A DNA stretch of 52,357 bases from Mycoplasmataceae bacterium. GTDB taxonomy: Bacteria > Bacillota_I > Bacilli_A > Mycoplasmatales > Mycoplasmoidaceae. The translations under genes were made by a program, and so were the position numbers. Shown one piece after another: positions 12,006 through 22,621 of this stretch. The stretch is from NCBI GenBank assembly GCA_031281575.1, contig JAITFD010000016.1, positions 1-52,357 on the forward strand, read 5' to 3'. Positions within the stretch are counted from its first letter, which is position 1, and each line of letters begins with the position of its first letter. The notes under the pieces are model-generated. The model was not told where the DNA came from and ran no database searches. It worked only from the letters and a program-made list of their open reading frames with translations.

Positions 12006-13278
12006 GTTTACGAATTACTTTTTGTCCATCCATATATTTTTGTAAAGCTAAAGGAATATTGATTGTTCCGCTTTTGGTTTGATAATTTTCAACAACCGCA
12101 ATTCATAAACGATTTAATGATGTACCAGTACCATTTAATGTATGCACAAAGTCGGCCTGTTTCGTTTTCGTATTAAGATATTTAATATGACTACCACGGG
12201 CTTGATATTCGCGACAATTTGAACATGATGAGATTTCCCGATATTTGTTATTGCATGGAAATCAAACTTCCACATCATAAGTTTTAACGGCGGCTGAACC
12301 CATATCGCCAGTACATAAAGCAATAACCCGATACGGTAATTTTAATGCTTTTAATACCGCTTCACATTCAGCGGTCATTAACTCTAATTGTTTTTCACTA
12401 TCTTTTGGTAAACAATAGATCACCATTTCGGTATTATAGAATTGGTGTTGACGAATCACACCGCGCATATCTTTTCCGGCGGTGCCAGCTTCACTGCGAA
12501 AACTAACTGTACTACTAGTTAATTTTAATGGTAATGTTTTTTCGTCAAGTTTTTCATTTGCATAAGCACCAACTAATGGAACTTCTTCGGTTGGGGATAG
12601 GAATTGACCGTTGGTCAATTCAAACATATCTTCCCGGGATTTTGGTAAATGTCCAGTACCATATAAAACATCAGCATTAATTAAAATTGGTGGTAATAAT
12701 TCAAGGTACCCAGCTTTGCGATGCATATCTAAAGTAAAATCACGTAAAGCTCGCATTAACCGTGCGCCATCACCCACAAATACTGTATGACGTGATCCAC
12801 CAATTTTAACACCCCGAACAAAATCCGCAATTTCTAATTTTTCCGCTAACTCTCAATGTGGTAATGGTTTAAATGTTAATTGCTTTGGTTTATTAACTTT
12901 TCGCAATTCCACATTATCATTTTCATCCGCCCCAATTGGTACATCAGGATCAGGTATATTGGGAATTGCACAAAGTGTTTCATATCAACGTTGATGAACT
13001 ACGGTTTCATTTTTAGTTAAATCTTCAAGCTCATGTTTAATTTTAACCACATCATTTTTTAACTGTTCAGCTTGCTTTGGATTAGTTTTAATCAATTGTG
13101 TAATTTGTGCACTTAATGCATTACGTTTAGTGTTTAATGCTTGGATTTGACTAACTAATGTTCTTCATTCTTGATCAACTTTAGCAAAATCATCTAATTG
13201 TTGATAAGGACGGTTGCGAGTACGGATGCGTTTCGCAACATCATTAAAATCTTTCCGTAATAGTTCTGGATCTATCAT
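11995..13278 (-). CDS. serS: Seryl-tRNA synthetase
   Basis: 427 residues. It begins [14 protein letters not shown] and has an N-terminal long coiled-coil arm (about 30-105), which binds the long variable arm of tRNA-Ser. The class II core has motif 2 [14 protein letters not shown] followed by RQHQF, and motif 3 [18 protein letters not shown]. The usual N-G-S-G-L-A of motif 3 is here N-G-T-G-T-S, a mild change. A TATAAT (minus 13293-13288) lies 9 bases before ATG, so translation is probably leaderless. It is convergent with the ABC permease. Confidence 0.97.
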
Positions 13279-13342
13279 GGTATAAGTATTATATTTGATA
13301 GGCGAAGATTAATATATAATTAAAATTGTTTATTTTAATGTA

Positions 13343-14266
13343 TTATTCATCATTATCGCTTTGCAATTCGTCAAAAAAATCATCCGAAATATCTAGTATC
13401 TCTATTGTTTTTTTAACCCTTACTCCGATTTTATTTTCAATCATTAAATTAATTAATTTATCATCGTCAATTAAAATTATATTGTATTCAGAGCGTTCAG
13501 CAGTAATGCGGGCGGCATTATTAAATTTTGATGTTGTTATAATTACGCCGCCATCTGCTTTTTTGCCATCTAATGCTCCGGCAAAATCTCGAACAATCCT
13601 ATCGGTTACATTTGCTCCATCATATCTTTTCGCTTGTATATAAATTTTTTTAAAGCCTAAAGGATCTAAACTAACTATTCCGTCAATTCCTCCGTCATGG
13701 GATTTTTTTGTTAACTCTGATAGTTCTTCTTCGTTAACTTGATAAACATTACATATAATTTTTATGCATAACTTTTCAAAATCATATGGGGTAAGATCTT
13801 TAACTTTATTCAATAAATTAATTTTCAAAATTTCCGGATTATCGTCGTATTCTTTCAAATCTTTTGATGAATCATTTGAATCTATATTGTTATTTTCGTC
13901 AGGAATAATTTTTGGATTCTTTTCCAGAGCATTAATGGCATTTTCTTTTACCATTTTTCCAAGATTAGATGAAGAAATTTTTTTGTTATGATATTCTTCG
14001 TAAATTTTTATTCCTAATTCAGAAATTTTATATTGCGCAAAGGCCGTTTGATAAATGTATCCTGCTAAATTTAAATGTCATATAGCTCAACTGATTCTAT
14101 TTTTATATCGTAACTCACCACTTCCTAATTTTTCTTGCTTGTCTAATTCAGATAATTTAGCAATGTTTGCCACATCCTCGATTAATATTTTTCGCTTCAC
14201 AGAATCTTCTTTATAATCGAAACAATATTGCAAAATCGGGACAATAAAATCTTGCCAAACTTTCAT
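13343..14266 (-). CDS. mrr: Mrr-like restriction endonuclease (type IV, modification-dependent)
   Basis: 307 residues. The start at 14266 is fixed by an AAGGAGGA Shine-Dalgarno six bases upstream; starting at an earlier ATG would place that site inside the gene. Residues 1-95 resemble the Mrr N-terminal winged-helix domain (VPILQYCF then ISELG). After an acidic Asn/Asp-rich linker comes the PD-(D/E)XK nuclease: LTPYDFEKLC, then GGIDGIV, then YIQAKRYD, and GGVIITTSKFNNAA. Mrr enzymes cleave DNA carrying foreign methylation. No methyltransferase is adjacent, as expected for a type IV system. The strong Shine-Dalgarno and an upstream inverted repeat set it apart from most first genes here. Confidence 0.88.
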
Positions 14267-14272
14267 TATTCG

Positions 14273-14280
14273 TCCTCCTT
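14273..14280 (-). promoter_or_regulatory. Strong Shine-Dalgarno of the Mrr-like gene
   Basis: The minus strand reads AAGGAGGA six bases before the ATG at 14266. This is the best ribosome-binding site seen in the window and it decides the start. Confidence 0.85.
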
Positions 14281-14309
14281 TATCGAACACGAAAATAATT
14301 TGCGCAAAA

Positions 14310-14325
14310 AAGTATTAAGATACTT
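14310..14325. repeat. Inverted repeat upstream of the Mrr-like gene
   Basis: AAGTAT and ATACTT flank a TAAG centre. It lies about 45 bases upstream of the mrr start, next to a TA-repeat promoter region, and could be an operator. The half-site AAGTATT also occurs in the palindrome at 42418-42433. The repeat is short, so chance is possible. Confidence 0.35.
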
Positions 14326-14439
14326 ATATCCTAATATATATATATATAGGGTTTGACAAATTTAGGGTACTTTTATTTGCAAATTTAGCATGCATTATGC
14401 TTATATTATAAAATAAATTCCATTTTTTTTAAAAAAACA

Positions 14440-14504
14440 TATAATAAATATGCATAGGCTCGTTCGATCCTGCCTTTTCCAGAATGATGGATGAAAGATC
14501 GAAC
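14440..14504 (+). promoter_or_regulatory. Promoter and 8-bp stem-loop leader of the 145-residue gene
   Basis: TATAAT is at 14440-14445. GTTCGATC (14462-14469) pairs perfectly with GATCGAAC (14497-14504) around a 27-base loop, within the likely 5' leader of the gene at 14537. GC content is higher than the surroundings. It could be a structured leader or part of a small RNA. It does not match SRP RNA, T-box or other consensus sequences I know. Confidence 0.4.
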
Positions 14505-14536
14505 AATTAATAATTCCCATCTTAAATAAAATCTCA

Positions 14537-14974
14537 ATGCTTTATAAATACTATCAAATTAAAAAAGAATATCTATTACAAATTTACACCAAAAAACAAC
14601 TAATACTTAAAAAATCCGGCCGTCCATTTATCAATTTTGGCGATGGAATATATATTCCAGAATGTACAATTCACAAGAATAAACAACATAAACATCATAA
14701 CAAAAACTGATATGAATATTGCTTTTTTAAACATACACATCGTTTAAATATTTCTGAATTAATATATGTACCGGATAACATGTGTGTTCCGATGAAAAAT
14801 TACAATAACCCAAATAACATCGAACATGCTGAACGTTTAAATGAAGTTCAAGCAAATATAAAATACATTCAGAAGAAAATAATTAATAGTTTACATATTT
14901 CAAAAAAAATTAAATCATGTTGAGCGATTAGAAAATCAAGAAAAATCTATAAGCAAATAACCGCTAATGTTTAA
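14537..14974 (+). CDS. Unrecognised basic protein, 145 residues
   Basis: The open frame needs two UGA-Trp codons. It starts MLYKYYQIKKEYLLQIYTKK and ends RKIYKQITANV. It is very rich in Lys, Tyr, Asn and His, including a cluster N-K-Q-H-K-H-H-N-K-N near residues 48-57 followed by WYEYCFFKHTH, which might bind metal. A second half runs ERLNEVQANIKYIQKKI, a likely amphipathic helix. No signal peptide, membrane segment or known domain is visible. It is preceded by a TATAAT and a stem-loop and ends with a 4-base overlap with the convergent phosphodiesterase. The precise fit between neighbours and the uninterrupted frame support a real gene. Function unknown. Confidence 0.6.
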
Positions 14975-15567
14975 TCCACAAAATTAATTTTTAAATCATG
15001 GATCTTATGATTCTTGATTAAAAACGTTGCATAACTACCAGTAAATTGGTCATGCTTTGGTGCAACCAATGAACCAGGATTTAATGCTGGTAGATTAAAC
15101 ATATTTCAATATTTAGCAACATGAGTATGGCCAGTAATAATAAAATCAATATGCTCGCATTTAATTATTTTTTTTAATCAATTAACAAACTTTTTATTTT
15201 TAATATATCATTGTTGATCGCCAAAACCAATTTCATTCCGCGAATTATCCACAAAATGGGAAAGAAAAAAAGTAATGCCATCAATTTTGAAAATACGATA
15301 AGCTTTAAAAATAAAGTTCTCAAAATCTTTTTGTGTTTTTGCTGGGCCATACTTAACAGTAAAATCATGATTACCTTTTGTTCAATAACTGAAATATTTT
15401 TTTAAAATATTGCGATTTAGTTTATGATATGGATGATTTTTATCATTAATATTAACGTCATCATAATCACCAGCATGAATTACATAATCAGCATGTTCTT
15501 GCTTGATAATTTTTAACATCTTTTTAATATTACCGTGTGTATCACCAATGACTAAAACTTTTTTCAT
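14971..15567 (-). CDS. YfcE/MJ0936-type metallophosphodiesterase
   Basis: 198 residues, single calcineurin-like phosphoesterase domain. Metal-binding motifs run in order: GDTHGN (residues 8-13), HAGDYDD near 31-37, KGNHD near 64-68, LSHF, and TGHTHVAKYW near the C-terminus, followed by NPGSLVAPK. These proteins hydrolyse phosphodiesters with Mn or Ni in vitro; the physiological substrate is usually not known. It stands as a single gene between the unrecognised basic protein and thrC, in the same direction as the Thr genes but separated by about 60 bases. Confidence 0.9.
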
Positions 15568-15629
15568 AATTCGTGTTTCTAATAGTCTTATTTAACTATA
15601 TTATAGAACAACTTTAGTGAATTGGGTTG

Positions 15630-16850
15630 TTAACGGAATTTAATCGGGTTAGCTGTGGCAATGATTACTTGGTTGATATCTTTTTGCTTGTCTTGTTTAT
15701 ATCCACCATAAGCAACAGCAGTATGGGGACAAATGTCAATATGATAACGTTGTTTAAATTCCTTTTGATTAATTTTAATTGCTTTTTGTTTACATACAAA
15801 TGTTTTAAAACAGGCGTTATATTTTTTTAAAAACGCTTTTGGTACTTGATATTGACCTTTGGTTTTTAAATCACGCATACATTTTTGGACAAAACGATCA
15901 TTGCCTGATAAATATCATAAGATTCGTTCAAAATTACTTGGATTGGCAATATCCATGGCACTGGCATCGGTCATAATCGTTTTACTTGGTTTAAAAATTC
16001 CGGTTTTGGCAAATCGCGCTAATGTATCATTATCATTAACGACGATTGCTAATTCAATGTTAAAACCAAGACATTTAGCCATATATCCAGCAAGGATATT
16101 GCCAAAGTTTCCACTTGGTACATAAAAACACGTTTTGGTATTATTAAATTGCAATACTGCATAAATATAATAAACCATTTGGGCAATAATGCGGCCAATA
16201 TTAATCGAATTAACCGCCATTAACTTATCTTGCTTATCCACAAGAAATAGTTTTTTAACTAATGCTTGTGCATCATCAAATGATCCTTTCATCGGGATCG
16301 CATGGACATTACTTTTCTTCACCCCCATCATTTGTTGACGTTGTAATTTGCTGACATTTTTATCCGGGAAATAAACAGTAATGTCAATGTTATCGCAATT
16401 TTTAAATCCATGGATTGCTGCTGGTCCAGTATCGCCGGATGTTGCACAAAAAATTTGTTTCTTTAACTTTCCTTTTTTTAAAATATAGTCACAAACTTGG
16501 CCCAGCAATGATAGTGCGTAATCTTTAAATGCTAATGTTGGACCTTGGAATAATTGTTCAATATATAATTGATTTGCTAATTTACGAACTGGACAAATTG
16601 GTGTTTTAAATTCTTGGTATGCTTTTTTAATTAATTTGCGCAAAACTGGTTTACGAATATTGGAAAATAAATAAATTACTTCAACCGCTAAATCAATGTA
16701 ATCAAGTTTGGCTCAACGTTTAATTGTTTTTTGATCAACATGTGGTAGGTTTTCAGGAACAAATAAGCCACCATCTTTTGCGGTTGATTTAATTAACACT
16801 TGATCAAAGTGATATATTTCTTTTTTGTTTCGTGTACTAAAAAACTTCAT
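15630..16850 (-). CDS. thrC: Threonine synthase
   Basis: 406 residues. A PLP-dependent fold II enzyme that converts O-phosphohomoserine to threonine and phosphate. It begins MKFFSTRNKK, as in the long-type thrC family, with DGGLFVPENLP early. The Schiff-base Lys is in GPTLAFKDYAL near residue 104. The phosphate cup is ATSGDTGPA, then PSGNFGNILAGYMAK. It is slightly shorter than the usual 430-490 residues. The start ATG is one base after the thrB stop, so the two are cotranscribed. The pair gives homoserine to threonine; no homoserine dehydrogenase or aspartokinase is in the window. Confidence 0.95.
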
Positions 16851-16851
16851 C

Positions 16852-17796
16852 TTAATAAATTACCCCTTTCGCATTAATTGAAAAAACATATTGTTTAACA
16901 TTTAAATGATGCTTTTGATAAATCTTTTTCACCGCTTGACAAATGTTCTTACTATCTTTATTGTTACAAAAGGCTGCTGTTGTTGCCCCACTTCCGCTTA
17001 AAAATGCCGCATAACTACCATGTTGATAACTTGCTTTAACAATTTCATTAAAACCCGGAATTAATTTGGCTCGATATGGTTGGTGGATTTTATCAATTAC
17101 TGATTCTTTCAATCAATGACGATGATCATTATTTAGAGCATTAATAAATAATGTTACGCGTTCAATGCTATGAACGAGATCAGCCCGCGAATATGATTGG
17201 GGTAAAATGGCACGAGCTTTAGCGGTTTTTAATTGAAAATTAATTGGACAATTAATCACGATCTTTAAATTCTTTTTATAATTTAATGGTAAATATTGAA
17301 AAGTGTTTTTTGCATCTTTAAAACACGAACAAATGCCACCATAAATACATGGAGCAACATTATCGGGATGACCTTCTAACTTTGATGCTAAATTAAATAG
17401 TTGGTCTTTGGTAATTTGCTTATTTCCCAATTTGCATGCTAAAATAATTCCACCCACAACCGCAGTCGATGATGAACCAAGGCCGCCACATAATGGAATG
17501 GCATATGATAAATCAAGGACAATTTGTTTTAAATTGATTTTTAATTTTAAATATTTCGCGGCCGTTTTAATACTTTGATAAACTAAATTTACCTCATTGG
17601 TTTCAATGATGCCTTTACCTAAACCACGAACAATAATTGTTGGTTTTTTAAGTTCAGGATTAATATATGCGACATATTTATTGTATAGCGGTAATGATAA
17701 ACCAAAAATATCAAATCCACTCCCTAAGTTAGCCGAAGTGGCTGGTACTTTACAGCATACTTTTTTAATGTCCTTTAATGCAATTAAACGGCCCAT
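16852..17796 (-). CDS. thrB: Homoserine kinase
   Basis: 314 residues, GHMP kinase fold. It phosphorylates homoserine with ATP, supplying the ThrC substrate. The N-terminus has VPATSANLGSGFDIFGLSL, the ATP-binding GHMP loop is PLCGGLGSSSTAVVGGI near residues 95-111, and the C-terminal third motif is LSGSGATTAAF. There is one UGA-Trp, near 17112. A TATAAT (minus strand 17818-17813) lies 16 bases before ATG. It is the first gene of thrB-thrC. No leader peptide was found in front of it, unlike the aromatic operons and thrS. Confidence 0.95.
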
Positions 17797-18044
17797 AATC
17801 TTGTATATGTATATTATATCTTTGAAGCTACTAAATTAAAGTTTGACAAATAATTGGCAAAATCGCATGAATTAGAATTATTCCTGAGCTTTGAAATTGG
17901 CGATTAGTGTCAAATGTTTCATTAACCGCAATTCGGTTTGCTTGTGTACTATGGATTCATCGATAAATAATTAGTAGTACTTTCGCGAACCTAAATTTAC
18001 AATAAATACATGGTAAAACATATAATAAAAGTATAATTCAGATA

Positions 18045-19043
18045 ATGGAAAAAAATAAATTACAAAGACGCACTTATACATACATCGGTTTAATCACTGG
18101 ATTAATTTTAAGTTTGATTATTTTTTTTACATTTGTTAAACAACAACCTAACACGAATAATATACAGCCGATTGTTAATTCATCGAATTATATTGGTAAT
18201 GCTGATGGTTCTGATTGAGCTGGATATACTAGTGGTAGTTTAAAAATTGAGATAATTAAGCAATCAAACGATGCAAATCACGGTACTTGCGCAATTGTCG
18301 ATGCAAGAACCAATAAATATAGTGCCAACAACTTAGCGATTCCGAATATCGTACAAATTAATACAAATTTATATGATGTTGTGCGAATTAATGCATATGC
18401 CTTTTCTGGTGTTAACAACAGCTTACTAATTGGTACATTAACGTTTCCAAGTGCATTAACAGAAATTCAAAATTATGCATTTAACGAATGCAATAAATTG
18501 ATTGGGGATTTAATTATTCCGAATAGTGTAACGACAATTGGTGATGGAGCGTTTTCTGGTTGCGATGGATTTAACGGTAGTTTAATTATTCCGAATAGTG
18601 TAACAGCAATCGGCGAACTTGCATTTGCAAATTGTGCCGGTTTCACTGGTGATTTAATCATCCCAAACCGTTTAACAAAAATTAATGAAAGCACTTTTAC
18701 TCGTTGTTCAGGTTTTACTGGTAGGTTAGTTATTCCTAGCACAGTGACAGCCATTGCTAGCAACGCATTTAGTTATGCGAAAAAAATCAGCCGAATAACA
18801 TTTACAAATAGTGCATACACAATCAATACAAATGCTTTTTATGGGCTTGATAAATTATCTAATATTGTTTTTGATGGATGAAATTCATTACCTGGCAATA
18901 AATGAGTTAACAACATTTTCAATGGTTCAAAAAATCGGAGCGGAATCGTTGAATCAATTAACGGTAGTTTAGCATCTTCTGCTATTTTAGAATATTTAAC
19001 TAGTCATAATAATTCTGACTTTCAAACTTGAACTGCTGTATAA
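18045..19043 (+). CDS. BspA-like leucine-rich-repeat surface protein
   Basis: 332 residues. One N-terminal membrane segment (residues about 13-31, YIGLITGLILSLIIFFTF) follows a short basic tail, so the body is probably outside the cell. The middle holds LRR_5 (BspA/TpLRR) repeats of 23-24 residues with consensus L-x-x-x-L-I-I-P-N-S-V-T-x-I-G-x-x-A-F-x-x-C-x-G-F-x-G. At least six units are visible between residues about 115 and 290. Two units share the 24-base identical DNA at 18509-18532 and 18581-18604, suggesting recent repeat duplication. BspA proteins in other bacteria and protists mediate host attachment. TATAAT at 18032-18037 is 7 bases from ATG, so translation is leaderless. Confidence 0.88.
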
Positions 19044-19104
19044 AATATTTTATCATCAGAAAATTTAATTTCATTTAGATAAACACAATACATGTGTGTT
19101 ATAA

Positions 19105-19206
19105 CTAAATGTTTAAAATTTCATCGGCTTCAGTAAATTCATTAATAAATTTGAATTGGTTGATGCGCGGCTTAAATTCTTTTATAAAATTGGGTATGTG
19201 CAGGCA
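19105..19206 (-). other. Open 33-codon extension in frame after the AroK-PheA stop
   Basis: After the TAA at 19207-19209 the same frame stays open for 33 codons before TAG. It includes residues such as FIKEFKPRINQFKF and EFTEADEILNI, which look like a normal helical protein tail. There is no start codon in it. It may be a remnant of a once longer C-terminus, or chance. Confidence 0.25.
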
Positions 19207-20238
19207 TTATTTCTTAATTCCAACCAAAAAACGGGTAATATTATTTTTTACATTTGCAATATTTTTTGCTAAAATGATTCGGTAATATTCTTTTGCAGCA
19301 ATTGGTGAAGCGATGACGGCTTGTTTCGGCGAATTTAAATCCCGAGCTGAAAGTGCAGTATTTAAGGATGGAAGTGTTTTTCATTGATTTTTTTTAATAT
19401 AGTTTTTGCATTGGTCTAGTGCGCTTGGATGTGATATTACCGTTTTAATCTGTGATAATTTTGTGCCTTTTAATGCACACAAAATATGATCAATTGGTTG
19501 ATTAAAGTAAAATATTGTTTTAATTTTATTCAAACAATGTTGAACTTGTTTAACTGGACCAGCAATAATATTTTCATAAGGCATAACGGCATAATCAATC
19601 CGGTTATTACGTAATGCATTGACTAATTGATCAAACGTATCATAATTTACATATTGTTGATGGGGAAAAATATGATTAGCGACAATTCATCCATATGCAC
19701 CAATTGTTCCTTGATAACCAATTTTAAATTTTTCTTGTTGTTGAATAATTAAATAAATATTCTTAACCGTGACACTTGGATCAAAACAATTATTATCCAT
19801 AATATAATTTGCGGTATTTAAATAGCATAATTTACGGGTGGCAAAGATTTTAAACAGCTTTGTTTTGCCGTTTTTTAATAGTGGCCGTTTACTGCTGTCT
19901 AGTGTTTTAATAATATTGGCACATGTTCGTTGCAAATAAAAAATTTGGCCAGAAGCTTGCATCATTTTAATATTCACGTCTTTTAAAATAATTCCGCCAC
20001 CAGTTGCCACAACTAAACCTTTTGCTTTTTTTAATTTACTTAAGATTTTTGTTTCTAAATTCCGAAAATAAGCTTCACCGTATTTGGCAAAAATTTCATT
20101 AATGCTGATTTGCGTTTTTTGGACAATTAAAGCATCAGTATCAACAAATTGATATCGCAATTTCTTCGCCAATAATTTGCCAATGGTTGTTTTACCAGCT
20201 CCCATCATTCCGGTTAAATAAATGTTAGGCTTTTTCAT
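19207..20238 (-). CDS. Fused shikimate kinase - prephenate dehydratase
   Basis: 343 residues, one uninterrupted frame with two UGA-Trp codons (19687 and 19381). Residues 1-170 are a complete AroK: P-loop GMMGAGKTT (10-18), FVDTDALI, substrate Arg in YFRNLE, VVATGGGII, and the lid DSSKRPLL. Residues about 171-343 are a complete prephenate dehydratase catalytic domain: IGYQGTIGAYG, then DYAVMPYENIIAGPV, then ASPIAAKEYY, and the catalytic ITRFLVG in the last ten residues. The ACT domain that normally follows and mediates Phe feedback is absent. The protein would thus do step 5 of the shikimate pathway and prephenate to phenylpyruvate. Its ATG lies 14 bases inside aroC. I know of no widespread AroK-PheA fusion. 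Confidence 0.93.
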
Positions 20239-21223
20239 TGGCTAAAATTAATTCATAAATTGCAATCGCTAAATATGCTTCAGCAACCACTTGTGCGCGT
20301 AATACGATGCAAGGATCGTGCCGGCCAGTAGTTGCCAATATTGTTGGCTGCATTGTTTGATAATTAACACTATGCTGCGGCTGACCAATTGATGGTGTTG
20401 GTTTAATTGCAATTTTGCAAACTAAATCCATCCCATTACTAATTCCGCCAAGGATCCCGCCCATATGATTAGTTTTAGTATAAAACTTTTTTTGTTTAAT
20501 ATAAATTGCATCATTAGTTTGTGATCCATAATGCTCAACTAATTTAAATCCATCGCCAAATTCCACACCCTTTACACCAGGAATGGCAAATAAATATTCA
20601 CTAACCTTCGCTTCAATACCACCAAAAAAATCCGAACCTAATCCCGCGATCATATGCTGGGCTTGTAAGGTAATTGTTCCGCCTAATGAATCTTTTTGCA
20701 TCTGCGCTTTTTTAATTAATTGGGCAATTTGTTTTGGCGAAGGATTAGTTGTATGATAAATTTGACTGATCTTTGAATTTATTTCAATCCCGTATTCTTG
20801 TTTTAAAACTTGTTTAATGATTGCTCCAACAAAAACAATTGGTGCAGTTAAACGTCCCGAAAACTGACCACCACCAGTTGCGACATGATGATATTTAATT
20901 AATGCTGTTCAATCAGCATGTCCTGGTCGCAAAATTGGCAGATAATCATGGGGACGAATATTTGTATTTTTAATGATCATTTTTAATGGTTTACCAGTTG
21001 TGATTAAATTATTCTTTAAACCAGTTAATACACAAACTTCATCTGCTTCTTTCCGCGGCGTTGTTAAAGGGTTTTGCCCGGGTTTACGGCGATCCATTTC
21101 CACTTTAATTGATGATCAATCTAATTTAATTCCTTTTTTTAAACCAGTAATCGTAATCCCGATTGAAGGACCATGCGATGTACCAAAAATTGTTAATTTT
21201 AAATATTTACCAATTTTATTCAT
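20225..21223 (-). CDS. aroC: Chorismate synthase
   Basis: 332 residues, somewhat shorter than the usual 350-390. It converts EPSP to chorismate with reduced FMN. Family motifs are clear: LKLTIFGTSHGPSIG at the N-terminus, MDRRKPGQN followed by TPRKEAD, LRPGHADWT, ATGGGQFSGR, GSDFFGGIEAKVSEYLFAIP and the C-terminal TTGRHDPC with ARQ-like residues. The FMN and substrate His residues in SHG and GRHDPC are present. It overlaps aroA upstream by 8 bases and the aroK-pheA start by 14 bases. The sequence style is that of clostridial-type AroC. Third gene of the minus-strand aromatic operon. Confidence 0.96.
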
Positions 21224-22355
21224 TGGGCTTGATTTTGGCAAATTCCTTTCAAAAATCAGGATAGGACTTGTTCACACATTCAGGTTTGGTAATAATGACT
21301 TTACCATTAGCTTTAAGTGATGCGATCGCTAAGGACATGGCAATCCGATGATCATTCCATGAGTCAACTGTGCCGCCAATTAAATGATCAACATGCTCAA
21401 TAACTAATCCATCTGGTAATAAGGTAATTTTTGCCCCCAATTTATTTAGTTCTTGACTAATCGCTAATAAACGATCAGATTCTTTAATTCGGACACGTGC
21501 CGCATTAATAATCTTACTTGTACCGTTAACACATAATGATAAATATACAGCTAGGATCGGCACAAGGTCCGGAATATCTTTTGTATCAATTGTTAAATTA
21601 CTTGGTGGTAAGGCTAAAATATCCACAATTTTTCGATCGCCTTGCTGGGATTTTTCCGATAAACCTTCAACAACTAAATCAACACCCATTTTTTTAGCAA
21701 CTAGTCAAAAAGCCGCTTGTGAATAATCACCTTCAACAACAAAGGGAGGATGCGGTGAAACATATTTTTGATTACCATTAATATTTAATGTTAAAACTTC
21801 AGCTTTTGCGGGGATAAAAAAACCAGTGTATATCGATATTAATCAAGTTGTCAAATCAACATATGGTTTTGATTCAAGCGGTGTCACTACCACAATCGAC
21901 GAATAGTTATCTAACAAACTCAAGCCAAATAATAATCCAGTGATAAATTGTGAGCTAATATCACCACGCACTTCAAACCGGTCAGGTTTTAACTTTCCTT
22001 TAATGACTATTTGACCGTGCTTTTGTTTAAATAAGCATTTTTGGCGTTTAAAAATTTCTTGATAAACATCCATTGGTCGCTCCATTAATCGCCCATGACC
22101 GATAAATTTTCACTTTTTTTTACTTAAACAAGCAGCAATGGGGATTAAAAATCTTAATGTTGATCCTGATTCACCACAATCAATTGTGCGATCAGTGTCA
22201 TTCATAATTTTTTTCATTCCATTAATCGTTGCTGTAATATCATCGGAGCTACCGAGATTAATGATGTTGGTTTCATCATGACCAGCTAAATATTCACAGA
22301 TTACAGCCCGATGAGAAATTGATTTTGATGGCGGAACAGTGATTTTAATACTCAT
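21216..22355 (-). CDS. aroA: 5-enolpyruvylshikimate-3-phosphate synthase
   Basis: 379 residues (family usually 420-440). It joins shikimate-3-phosphate and PEP. The N-terminus VPPSKSISHRAVI carries the PEP/S3P Lys-Ser-Arg. CGESGSTLRFLIP replaces the class I N-A-G-T-A-x-R-P motif and resembles clostridial enzymes. Later come GRLMERPMDVY, GDISSQFITGLL, GDYSQAAFW, ARVRIKESDRL and SWNDHRIAMSLAIA, all with catalytic residues present. The protein ends soon after PECVNKSYPDFW. It starts 5 bases after the chorismate mutase stop and overlaps aroC by 8 bases. Confidence 0.96.
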
Positions 22356-22360
22356 TTTAT

Positions 22361-22621
22361 TTATTCGATTTTTTTCGCTTCATCCATAATCACTTGCATA
22401 ATATTTTCGATGGCATTTTCTGGTAATTGTTGGCCAATATAAGCCCGTAATTGTGCTTTAACCGCTTGTTCACGTTGGGGAACAAAAATCGGCAAATTGT
22501 TAGCTTTTTTATATTCACCAACTAATTTAACGATGCCAAAACGTTGAATAATTAATTGGGCAATTTTACGATCAATTTTATCAATTTTTTTTCGGGATTT
22601 AATTAAGGTGTTTTTTGCCAT
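22361..22621 (-). CDS. Chorismate mutase, AroQ type, stand-alone
   Basis: 86 residues, an all-helical AroQ-fold monomer unit that rearranges chorismate to prephenate. Residues fit the family: the N-terminal helix KSRKKIDKIDRKIAQLI, the central RFGIVKLVGEYKK with its active-site Arg and Lys, and PIFVPQREQAVKAQLR with another Arg, then the C-terminal helix AIENIMQVIMDEAKKI. It is not fused to the dehydratase, unlike the enteric P-protein; the dehydratase is instead fused to AroK. It is the first enzyme gene of the minus operon, and its start codon lies inside the upstream leader ORF. Confidence 0.9.
   Translation of the reverse strand: MAKNTLIKSRKKIDKIDRKIAQLIIQRFGIVKLVGEYKKANNLPIFVPQREQAVKAQLRAYIGQQLPENAIENIMQVIMDEAKKIE

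Noticed and set aside
18480-18765. Regular direct repeats resembling a CRISPR array
   Set aside because: Period 72 bases in frame with a protein; they are LRR coding repeats.
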